Source: CAZCFB01 sp964511535
Lineage (GTDB): Bacteria; Myxococcota_A; Polyangia; GCA-2747355; CAZCFB01
NCBI GenBank assembly: GCA_964511535.1
Contig: CAZEFW010000106.1
Coordinates: 1 to 31,796 of the forward strand
Reading direction: 5' to 3'
DNA length: 31,796 nt
The position numbers were made by a program, and so were the translations under genes. Position 1 is the stretch's first letter. Each line of letters starts with the position of its first letter. Positions 14,111 to 21,502 of the stretch are shown here, piece by piece. The notes beneath the pieces are model-generated. The model did not search any database and was not told the DNA's origin. It saw only the letters and a program-made list of their open reading frames with translations.

Positions 14111-17100
14111 AATGGCCGCCCATGTGGTAGCGGCGGAGGCTGTTCATGGCGCTGGAGATATGTCGCGGCGTGATCTTGCCCTCGTTGACCAGCTGCTGGA
14201 ACTTCTTGGCGTCCAGGCGCATGCGGCCGAGGCCGGGGCGGTGGTCGTGGCTGTGAGCCGGCGGGGCGCCGTCGGCGGCGGAGCTGGCGCTGGCGGGCGA
14301 AGAGGTGGTGGTCGACTTGCCGGCCTTGCTCTGGTCCGCGCTGGTGGCCCAGGAAGGCAGCGCGGACAGCGGCGTGAACTTGCTGTCGCCGTCGGTGTCC
14401 ACGTAGATCGGGTTGGTCAGCGCGTAGGGCCGCACCGTGGACATGGAGGGCGACAGCGGCACGCGGAACGACGCCAGGGGCGGCAGCAGCGGGGTGAGCC
14501 GCTGGATCAGCTCGAACATACCGAGGCGCGCCACCGGCTTGGACGAGTAGATCGGCGCCATGGTGCGCCCGTTGACCCCCATCACCACGGCCACGTACCA
14601 GCTGTCCCGGTCCACCTTGTCCGAGAAGGTGCCGTCGTAGTTGAGCACCTGCTTGTTGGGCGACTGGATGCAGCTGCTGTCGCTCAGCGCGCAATCCTTC
14701 TTGCCGGTGATCTCCTTGATCAGCGCGCCGTTCTTGTAGATCTCGATCCGGTCCACGTCGTACCAGGTGGCCGACTGCACCTTCAGCCGCAGGCTCACCG
14801 ACGAGCCCTTGGAGCGGCTCACCGTGGCGCCCATGGGCTTGCCGTCCACGGTGAACTCGAGGAACGGTCCGTAGCTCGGGAAGGTCTTGCTCGCCCGCAC
14901 GTTGTCCGCCACCTCGCCCACGTCCACGGCCCGCGGCAGGTCGGTGGACGACTTGACGTAGTTACGCGGGATGCCCGACTCGGTGCCGTAGGTGCCGTGG
15001 GTGTCGGAGTTTCCGAGGAAGGTCCGGTTGACCCCGTGGTTCAGCATCTGGAACCAGTCGTCGACGGTGCCGCGCAGCAGCGGGCACGGGTCGGCCGCGG
15101 TGGCCGCCGTGATGCCGATGCACACCTTGTTCGTCCTGTCGCACAGCGGCCGCAGCGGGTCCTTTGTGCACTGCTCGTCGCGCGTGCAGACGAAGCCGCA
15201 CTTGGACGTGGCGCTGATGCAGGTCTCGGTGATGTCGCCGCCGGACGAGTCCTTGCCGAAGCTGTCGGTGCAGTCGGTGTCCGCCGTGCACGACTTGTCC
15301 AGCCGCTGGCAGAACGACCCCCCGGTGATGCTGGTGGGGATCGCCGTGCACTGCTCGCGCTTGGCCGTCACCAGCGTGGCGCTGCACTCGCTGTCCGTGG
15401 TGCAGCGGGTGCTCTTGGCCTTGGTCACGCACCCGCCGGTGAGCTCGTTGCACACCGAGCCGCTGCCGCACTCGCTGTCCGAGGCGCAGCGGCACTGGAA
15501 GCTCGGGTTGTTGTACGAGATGGCCAGCTTCTGCTCGTCCGCGGTGCGGATGATGAACTCCCGCTGGGCGCTGGCCGACAGCTTGCGCCACGCCTGCTGC
15601 CGCCGCTCGAAGCCCCAGGTGCCCGAGTCCTTGAGCAGCTTGGCCAGCTTGGCGTTGTAGTCGCGCACCTCGGTGTAGGTGGGCCGACGCAGGATGTCGA
15701 ACTCCTTGCCGTTGAACCCCTCGAGCGCGTCGAAGTCCCCGGCGAAGTTGTTCGGGTCGAGCGCCGTGTTCCACCGCTTGGCGATGGGCGAGAACATGTC
15801 CGTGGCCAGCGGCAGCTTCAGGGTCCAGGGATCCATCTCGTAGTTGGTGAAGTAGTCGTAGAAGTGCGCCACGAACACCACGGTGCGCTCCAGCCCGAGG
15901 GACCCGAGCTCGCGCAGCGACGAGAAGATCTTCCCGGGCGGCATGTTCTCGAAGTCGTCGTCGGTCGGCCCGAAGGTGCCGGTCTTCTTGCTCACTCGCC
16001 AGTGGAAGCCCCCGTTCTGCTCCAGCCTGCGGTCGTAGCGCAGCGGGAAGCCGATGAAGTGGCCGTAGTCGATGGGCGAGACCTCCATGCCCGAGGTGCT
16101 CTTGATCCAGCCCTGCAGGCCGAGCTCGTGGATCCGCGGCCCGTAGTCGCTGATGTAGTCATGGTCCGTGGCCGCGAACAGCTCGACCCCCTCGGCCACC
16201 ATCGACTTGAGCCGCTTGGTGTAGGTGGCGCTGGCGTCCACGCTGTTGGGGCCGTGCACGTGGAAGTCCGCGCTGATCCAGCCGCTGGTGTCCACCTGCC
16301 GCGGCAGGGTGGCGGCCAGCCGGGTCACCATGCCCGGCTTGATGTGCACGAACTGACGCGAGATGTCGTACTCCGGCCCGCGCGAGATGAGCACCTGGTA
16401 CTTGCCCGGCTCCACGTGCACCTCCCCCTTGCCGGTGCTGTGGAAGAACTCCACCGTGCCGTCCGACAGCAGGTGGCCGCCCTGGCTGATGGGCAGCCGG
16501 CCCGTGGTGGGGCAGGTGCACACCTTGCGCGCCGCGCTCCAGACCTGGTCCGGCCGGCACGCCTCGGGCCCGCTGTAGCCGCCCTTGGCGATGCAGATGC
16601 CGTGCTGGTCCTCGGTGGACAGCGCCTTGGCCACCGGGTCGTTCGAGTCGAGGTCACACACCGGCCGATCGGACGGGCAGTCGTCGTTGACCGCGCACTC
16701 GGGGAAGCAGCGGCCGATGTTCAGCTTGCTCGGCAGGTAGCGGCCCCCCTGGTCCTTGACCACGTAGCGCAGCGTGCCGGCTTGCCCCGCCACCAGCGCC
16801 ACGTTCAGCTCCTCTCCGTCACGCACAGCCACGGGCAACAGCGGCGTCTGCTCGCGGCCGTGGGGCCGGGCCATCAGGATGTAGCGGCAGTCCGCAGGGT
16901 CGCACCACTCCTTGCTGATGGGCAGCTTGCCGGCGAAGCTGCCGTCGCGCTTGTTGTCGAGCCCCACGTCGGTCTTGAAGTGGGTCACCACGCCCGGCTC
17001 GCCGAACGGGTTCTTGGTCGAGGCGCTCTCGGTGCGATGGATCGCCTCGAGGTGCTCGGAGGACATGTTGGAGATCTCCTTGGCCAGCTTCTCCATGGTC

Positions 17101-18368
17101 ATGCCCGCGAACTGCTTGGGCACGCGGTACGCGAACACGTCCACGCCGGACAGCGGCGACCGGTCCCGGCCGTCGGTGACATGCCCCTGCAGCTGGGCCG
17201 TGGGCGTCTTTCGCAGCTGGTAGAACCCCTCCATGGCGGACGCCACGTCGCCGTGGCCCACGCCCACGTACCGCGTGAAGCGGATCGCCTTGCCCTTGAA
17301 GCAGTCCGGGTCGTTGCGCTCGCAGGCGAAGCGGTTGGTGATGGTGGCGGTGAACGCCGAGGTGAACACCGGGATGTTCGACACGCCCGTCTCGTTGAAG
17401 TAGGCGTACGACACGCCGTCGGCCACCGCCGACATGAACGAGGCCGTCAGGGGGTTGCTGAAGGTGTCGCCGCCGGCGTCGAACACCGAGCGGATGTAGC
17501 TCTCGTGGTCGAAGCCGCCGCCCGGCACGAAGATGTTGACCTTGGCCGCGAACAGGGTCAGGTCACCCGACAGCACGCCGGCCAGCTTCTGGGTCGGCTT
17601 GCGGCAGCGGCGCATCTTGAGCGACAGGCCGGAAAACGAGATCTCCAGCAGCAGCTTGGCGCAGGTCTCTCCCGAGGCGCAGTCCTTGTCCTCATCGCAC
17701 ACCTTGCCGGTGTTCTCCCCCAGCAGGATGTCCATCAGGCCGGTGGTCTGCTTCAGCTCCTCCATCTCGGCGGTCTTGGACGGCTTGTCCTCGAACTGGG
17801 CGGTGGTGGTGACGCGCACGAACGGCTCGTCCGGGCAGACGTCGTAGTCGTTGGTCATCACCAGCTTGTCGCCGCTGTAGCTGTCGCGCAGGATCGCCAG
17901 GTCGAGCAGCGCCAGCAGCGACATGGCGTTTTCGCCCGGGCCGGTGGCGGTGACGCGCACGCACCCCGGCTTGGGGCACGGCGCGGCGCCCACCTCGTCG
18001 CACTTGCCGTGGGCCATGGTGCGCGAGCCGTTGAGCTTCAGGTTCACCATGGGCCCCAGCTCGTAGAAGGCGTCCTTGCCCTGGCCGATGAGCCCGTCGC
18101 CGGGCGGGCGCTGGATGTCGAGGTCCACCAGGCTGCCGTTGGCGATGGGGAAGGTGGAGCGCTGGTTGTGCCGGCCGTGGATCACCGCCCGCAGGCGGTT
18201 GTTCTCCAGCAGGAAGTCACCGGGCCGCGCTGCGGCGGCCGGGCCGCCGATGGCCTGGGCCATGGACTCCATGCGGTACACCTTGACGAAGGCGTCGTCG
18301 TCCTCGCAGCCGAGCGCCGGCAGCAGCAGCAGCCCGGCAGCGAGCAGTATCTTGTGAGGCGGTCTCAT
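14109..18368 (-). CDS. Very large PHP-type (CehA/McbA-like) metallohydrolase lipoprotein with a Cys-rich insert
   Basis: A 1419-residue lipoprotein with signal peptide and lipobox LPALGC (Cys21). The first 690 residues are predicted beta-rich, with Cys pairs and carbohydrate-binding/carboxypeptidase-regulatory-like strands (LQGHVTDGRDRSPLSGVDVFAYRV near 393-415). A PHP metallophosphoesterase-like fold of the CehA/McbA kind begins at about 695: DFHVHG (701-706), GVELFAATDHD (727-737), E762 with H770, H835, and much later LGNSDTHG (1118-1125). Between the last two parts lies a 135-residue Cys-rich stretch (959-1095) of CTxDxxC-type repeats. A beta-sandwich and an Ala/Ser-rich tail follow. PHP proteins hydrolyse phosphate esters, or carbamates in CehA, using several metals; the real substrate is unknown. 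GGAG lies five bases before the ATG. It follows the porin gene by 26 bases, so the two are probably one operon. Confidence 0.88.
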   Translation of the reverse strand: MRPPHKILLAAGLLLLPALGCEDDDAFVKVYRMESMAQAIGGPAAAARPGDFLLENNRLRAVIHGRHNQRSTFPIANGSLVDLDIQRPPGDGLIGQGKDAFYELGPMVNLKLNGSRTMAHGKCDEVGAAPCPKPGCVRVTATGPGENAMSLLALLDLAILRDSYSGDKLVMTNDYDVCPDEPFVRVTTTAQFEDKPSKTAEMEELKQTTGLMDILLGENTGKVCDEDKDCASGETCAKLLLEISFSGLSLKMRRCRKPTQKLAGVLSGDLTLFAAKVNIFVPGGGFDHESYIRSVFDAGGDTFSNPLTASFMSAVADGVSYAYFNETGVSNIPVFTSAFTATITNRFACERNDPDCFKGKAIRFTRYVGVGHGDVASAMEGFYQLRKTPTAQLQGHVTDGRDRSPLSGVDVFAYRVPKQFAGMTMEKLAKEISNMSSEHLEAIHRTESASTKNPFGEPGVVTHFKTDVGLDNKRDGSFAGKLPISKEWCDPADCRYILMARPHGREQTPLLPVAVRDGEELNVALVAGQAGTLRYVVKDQGGRYLPSKLNIGRCFPECAVNDDCPSDRPVCDLDSNDPVAKALSTEDQHGICIAKGGYSGPEACRPDQVWSAARKVCTCPTTGRLPISQGGHLLSDGTVEFFHSTGKGEVHVEPGKYQVLISRGPEYDISRQFVHIKPGMVTRLAATLPRQVDTSGWISADFHVHGPNSVDASATYTKRLKSMVAEGVELFAATDHDYISDYGPRIHELGLQGWIKSTSGMEVSPIDYGHFIGFPLRYDRRLEQNGGFHWRVSKKTGTFGPTDDDFENMPPGKIFSSLRELGSLGLERTVVFVAHFYDYFTNYEMDPWTLKLPLATDMFSPIAKRWNTALDPNNFAGDFDALEGFNGKEFDILRRPTYTEVRDYNAKLAKLLKDSGTWGFERRQQAWRKLSASAQREFIIRTADEQKLAISYNNPSFQCRCASDSECGSGSVCNELTGGCVTKAKSTRCTTDSECSATLVTAKREQCTAIPTSITGGSFCQRLDKSCTADTDCTDSFGKDSSGGDITETCISATSKCGFVCTRDEQCTKDPLRPLCDRTNKVCIGITAATAADPCPLLRGTVDDWFQMLNHGVNRTFLGNSDTHGTYGTESGIPRNYVKSSTDLPRAVDVGEVADNVRASKTFPSYGPFLEFTVDGKPMGATVSRSKGSSVSLRLKVQSATWYDVDRIEIYKNGALIKEITGKKDCALSDSSCIQSPNKQVLNYDGTFSDKVDRDSWYVAVVMGVNGRTMAPIYSSKPVARLGMFELIQRLTPLLPPLASFRVPLSPSMSTVRPYALTNPIYVDTDGDSKFTPLSALPSWATSADQSKAGKSTTTSSPASASSAADGAPPAHSHDHRPGLGRMRLDAKKFQQLVNEGKITPRHISSAMNSLRRYHMGGH

Positions 18369-18394
18369 GATGGCTCCGTCGCGCGGGACGCGGG

Positions 18395-19777
18395 CTAGAA
18401 CTTGGCCTGAATTTGAGCGTAGGCGATGTCGTTGTCCCAGGCCCGCCCGTCCATCTCGTGGCGGCGGATGTAGTTGAGCATCAGCTTGAGCTTGTTGCGC
18501 AGGATGTAGAAGTTCACCCCGCCGCTGAAGAGCTGCTGCTTGCCCAGGCTGCTGGCCTCGGCGTTGTCGTCGTAGTACTCGTAGCGGAAGGCGGCCTGGA
18601 GGTACTCGCGCCAGACGAACACCGACACCTCGCCCACGGCGCCGTAGCGGGACGAGTCGCCCGAATCCGCCAGGGTGGCGCCCGGGGCCTGGTCCGCGTC
18701 GAAGGTCTCGTAGAGGAACTCGCCGGCCAGGCGGATGCGGAAGGCCCGGGCCTCGAGGTGGGCCGCCGCCCGGTGCACGTTGGCCGTGGCCGTGTTGTCG
18801 TACATGTAGCTGCCGCCCAGCGAGATGCGCAGGGCGTCGGGCACGAACTCGGTGGGCTTGCCGAGCACGTGGAACTGCACATGGGCCGCGGCGGCCATGC
18901 CTGCAAGCTGGTTGCCGGTGGTCACGCCGGCCGAGCCGTTGTACACGCCGGCGGCGTAGGAGATGCGCCAGATGTCGCCGGCCACGGTGAGGCCAGCGCG
19001 ACGGTCCGGGCTGATGAGCCGCACCGTCAGCGGGCGCTCCATCAGCTCCAGCCTGGATGAGCTGCGCAGCGAGAAGGCCGAAAAGGGCACCTTGTCCACG
19101 CCGATGCTGATGCGGGCGAAGGAAAACCGGGCCCAGGTGATGCGGGCGTCGAGGATCTCGGCGCCGTGGTCGCCGGTCCAGCCCATGGCTGCGCCCACGG
19201 CGTCCTTGAGGTCCACGCCGAGGTAGAACTCCCAGTGCCGGTACAGCGTGCCGCCGAAGGCCAGGCGCGCGCGGCGTAGCCGGAAGCCCTCGGTGTCCAT
19301 GGGGTCGCGCAGGTTCATGGCCGCGTCATTGCCCACGTAGGGAGCGGCCATGACCTGCAGCATGCCGCCGATGCGCAGGCTGAAGCTGCCGCGGCGGAAC
19401 ACCTCCATGTCGGTCTCCAGGTCATCCTCCACCACGCCGAGCCCGTCGAGGGATTCCTCCTCGGACTCCTCGGCGGACTGCACCTGCGGTGGCGGTGCCG
19501 CCGCGGGCGCGGGCGCCGGAGCAGGCGCAGGCGCGGGAGCTGGCGCGGGAGCGGGAGCGGGCGCCGGAGTGGGCGCTGCGGGCGCGGGAGCGGGCGTCTC
19601 CTTGCTTTCTGCCGGCGCTGCCGGCGCGTCCGGCGGGGTCGGCGCGGCTGGCGGGGCCACCTCACCACCCTCGGGCGGCGTGGGCGGCGCGGGGGCGTCC
19701 GTGGTGCCATCCGTCTGGGCCAGGGCCAGGGAAGGCGCGGTGAACAGAAGCACAAAGACGAGCGCGAAACGGGACAT
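18395..19777 (-). CDS. Outer-membrane porin, OprO/OprP-like, with Pro/Ala-rich N-terminal segment
   Basis: A 460-residue outer-membrane protein. The signal peptide ends at SLALAQ (about residue 21). Residues about 25-100 are Pro/Ala/Glu-rich, with a run of alternating Ala-Pro. After an acidic patch (EESEEESLDGLG) comes a barrel of about 340 residues: FSLRIGGMLQVMAAPYVG, DTEGFRLRRARLAFGGTLYRHWEFYLGVDLK, and many strands ending in aromatic residues. The last residue is Phe (QIQAKF), the BAM recognition signal. The RRARLAFGG and WEFYLGVDL segments recall phosphate-selective porins of the OprO/P group. Whether it is anion-selective cannot be told. A strong AGAGGTGAT precedes the ATG. It is the first gene of the putative operon with the PHP lipoprotein; pairing with a predicted phosphoesterase makes phosphate or phospho-compound uptake an attractive inference only. 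Confidence 0.85.
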   Translation of the reverse strand: MSRFALVFVLLFTAPSLALAQTDGTTDAPAPPTPPEGGEVAPPAAPTPPDAPAAPAESKETPAPAPAAPTPAPAPAPAPAPAPAPAPAPAPAAAPPPQVQSAEESEEESLDGLGVVEDDLETDMEVFRRGSFSLRIGGMLQVMAAPYVGNDAAMNLRDPMDTEGFRLRRARLAFGGTLYRHWEFYLGVDLKDAVGAAMGWTGDHGAEILDARITWARFSFARISIGVDKVPFSAFSLRSSSRLELMERPLTVRLISPDRRAGLTVAGDIWRISYAAGVYNGSAGVTTGNQLAGMAAAAHVQFHVLGKPTEFVPDALRISLGGSYMYDNTATANVHRAAAHLEARAFRIRLAGEFLYETFDADQAPGATLADSGDSSRYGAVGEVSVFVWREYLQAAFRYEYYDDNAEASSLGKQQLFSGGVNFYILRNKLKLMLNYIRRHEMDGRAWDNDIAYAQIQAKF

Positions 19778-19835
19778 GCATCACCTCTGAAAGGAAGCGG
19801 TTTTTGGTGCGTGGGCACGGTAGCATTGACCTCAT

Positions 19836-21461
19836 ATGGTGGCAACGAGCCGGACCCCTCTCTTGACCTCCGCGGCGGGTCATGGGTTGATGGCCGTCAT
19901 GAGCGCCCCCGCACAGAGTGACAGCAACAAGAGCCCCCTCGCCGAGATCACCCAGCCCTTCGTGGACCTGATGCACGCCCCGCGCGCCCTGTGGGGCATT
20001 AACCTGGCCTATGTGCTGGAGGGAATGGTCTATTTCGGCATGCTCGGCTACCTGGCCATGCACTTCTCCGATTTCGTGTTCCAGGGAGTGAAGGGCGCCG
20101 ACGAGTACTCTCACCTGATGGTCGGCGTCCTCACCGCCGGCATCACGCTGTCGATGTTGTTTCTGGGCATGGTGGCGGACAAGAAGGGGGTGCGCTTCGC
20201 GCTCATCGCGGCCTTCTTCTTGCTGGTGGGCGGCCGGGTGCTCATCTCCGCGGCGCCCTTCATCTTTTCGCCCGCGGGGCTCTGGTCGCCGCTGCACCTG
20301 ACCACCATGGCCGGCATATTTTTGGTCCTGGTGGGCTACGGCATGTATCAACCGGCGGCCTACGCCGGCGTGCGGCAGTTCACCACGCCCAAGACCGCGG
20401 CCATGGGCTTCGCCATGCTCTACGCCCTGATGAACCTGGGCGGCTGGCTCCCCTCGTTCGCCTTTTTGCTGCGTGACGATGACTTCCTCGGCATCGGCAT
20501 CACCGGGGTGTTCTGGGTCTATACGGGGTGCACCGTGGCGGCGCTGGTGGCCACCATGCTGATCCTCACGCCGAAGACCGTGCAGAAGGCCACGGCTGAC
20601 GCCGAGGCGGAGACCGCCCGGATCAAGGCCGAGGAGGCCGCTGACAGTGACAAGGAGGGTCAAGGCGATGCGGCCGCGGAGCCGGAGCGCCAGGTGCCCC
20701 CGCTGCACATGTGGATCCTGATCCTGGCCATCTCGGTGATCCTGTGGGTCAAGCTCTCACGGCCCACGAGCTACTACGCCATCGGCGCCCTGGCGGCCCT
20801 GTGGGCGGCCGGGCTGAGCATCCCCACCTCGCGCAAGTGGCTGGCCAACCATCCGCTGGCCAACAGCAAGTTCTTCTTCTTTATTTTCGCGCTGATCCCG
20901 GTGCAGACCCTGTTCACCTACAACTGGTTCATCCTGCCCCAGTACATCTCCCGCGCCGTGGAGGGGTGGATCGGCGAGTACTTCGAGTTCGCGGCCAACC
21001 TCAACCCGATTCTGATCTTCATCGCCGTGCCCATCATCACCGCCCTGACCCAGAAGGCCAAGGTGTACAACATGATGATCCTGGGCACGCTGATCATGGC
21101 CGCGCCCGCCTTCCTGCTGGCCATCGGCCCCTACTGGTGGACGCTCTTCCCGTACTTGCTGATCATGACCATCGGCGAGGCCATGTGGCAGCCCCGCTTT
21201 TTGCAGTACGCCGCCGAGATCGCCCCCAAGGGCCGCACCGGCGAGTACATGGGCGTGGCCCAGTTCCCGTGGTTTTTGACCAAGATGCTGGTGCCGCTCT
21301 ACTCGGGCTGGATGATGGGCCACTTCTGCCCCGCGGAGGGCCCGAAAGATACCCAGACCATGTGGCTCATCTTCGCCTGCGTGGCCATGACCTCCACCGT
21401 GATGCTGGTGGTGGCCAAGGGCTGGGTAGGCAAGGACTTCAAGACCTCCTCCGACAGCTAG
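19836..21461 (+). CDS. MFS transporter, POT/peptide-transporter-like
   Basis: A multi-pass inner-membrane protein of up to 541 residues, with about twelve hydrophobic segments split by a charged central loop (about residues 247-290, rich in Ala/Glu/Lys/Asp) between the two six-helix halves. The cytoplasmic loop between TM2 and TM3 has GMVADKKGVRFALI, the MFS motif A. In the second half QTLFTYNWFILPQYISRAV and AANLNPILIFIAVPIITAL resemble proton-dependent oligopeptide transporters, but I would not name the substrate. In-frame starts at 19836, 19890 and 19899 all lack a good ribosome-binding site. The residues before 19899 look unlike a transporter N-terminus, so the true start may be 19890 or 19899. 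It diverges from the porin gene. Confidence 0.82.
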   Translation: MVATSRTPLLTSAAGHGLMAVMSAPAQSDSNKSPLAEITQPFVDLMHAPRALWGINLAYVLEGMVYFGMLGYLAMHFSDFVFQGVKGADEYSHLMVGVLTAGITLSMLFLGMVADKKGVRFALIAAFFLLVGGRVLISAAPFIFSPAGLWSPLHLTTMAGIFLVLVGYGMYQPAAYAGVRQFTTPKTAAMGFAMLYALMNLGGWLPSFAFLLRDDDFLGIGITGVFWVYTGCTVAALVATMLILTPKTVQKATADAEAETARIKAEEAADSDKEGQGDAAAEPERQVPPLHMWILILAISVILWVKLSRPTSYYAIGALAALWAAGLSIPTSRKWLANHPLANSKFFFFIFALIPVQTLFTYNWFILPQYISRAVEGWIGEYFEFAANLNPILIFIAVPIITALTQKAKVYNMMILGTLIMAAPAFLLAIGPYWWTLFPYLLIMTIGEAMWQPRFLQYAAEIAPKGRTGEYMGVAQFPWFLTKMLVPLYSGWMMGHFCPAEGPKDTQTMWLIFACVAMTSTVMLVVAKGWVGKDFKTSSDS

Positions 21462-21502
21462 GCTTCGTAAGGCGAAGCCAACGTAGACATCCACGTCTAC
21501 GT
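21461..21502. terminator. Two adjacent stem-loops between convergent transporter and CheA-like genes
   Basis: Hairpin 1: GGCTTCG (21461-21467) with CGAAGCC (21473-21479), loop of five. Hairpin 2: ACGTAGAC (21481-21488) with GTCTACGT (21495-21502), loop of six. The first includes the last base of the transporter stop codon. The second contains the TAG stop of the CheA-like gene (21497-21499, minus strand). Neither has a T run, but together they fill the 35-base convergent gap and may limit read-through both ways. Confidence 0.55.

Noticed and set aside
14112..18398. Open frame of 1428 codons on the plus strand opposite the PHP lipoprotein
   Set aside because: The translation is a His/Arg/Gly/Val-rich mix with no domain, signal peptide or ribosome-binding site. 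The opposite strand has clear motifs (lipobox, PHP ligands, Cys repeats). Long antisense frames are usual in GC-rich codon patterns.
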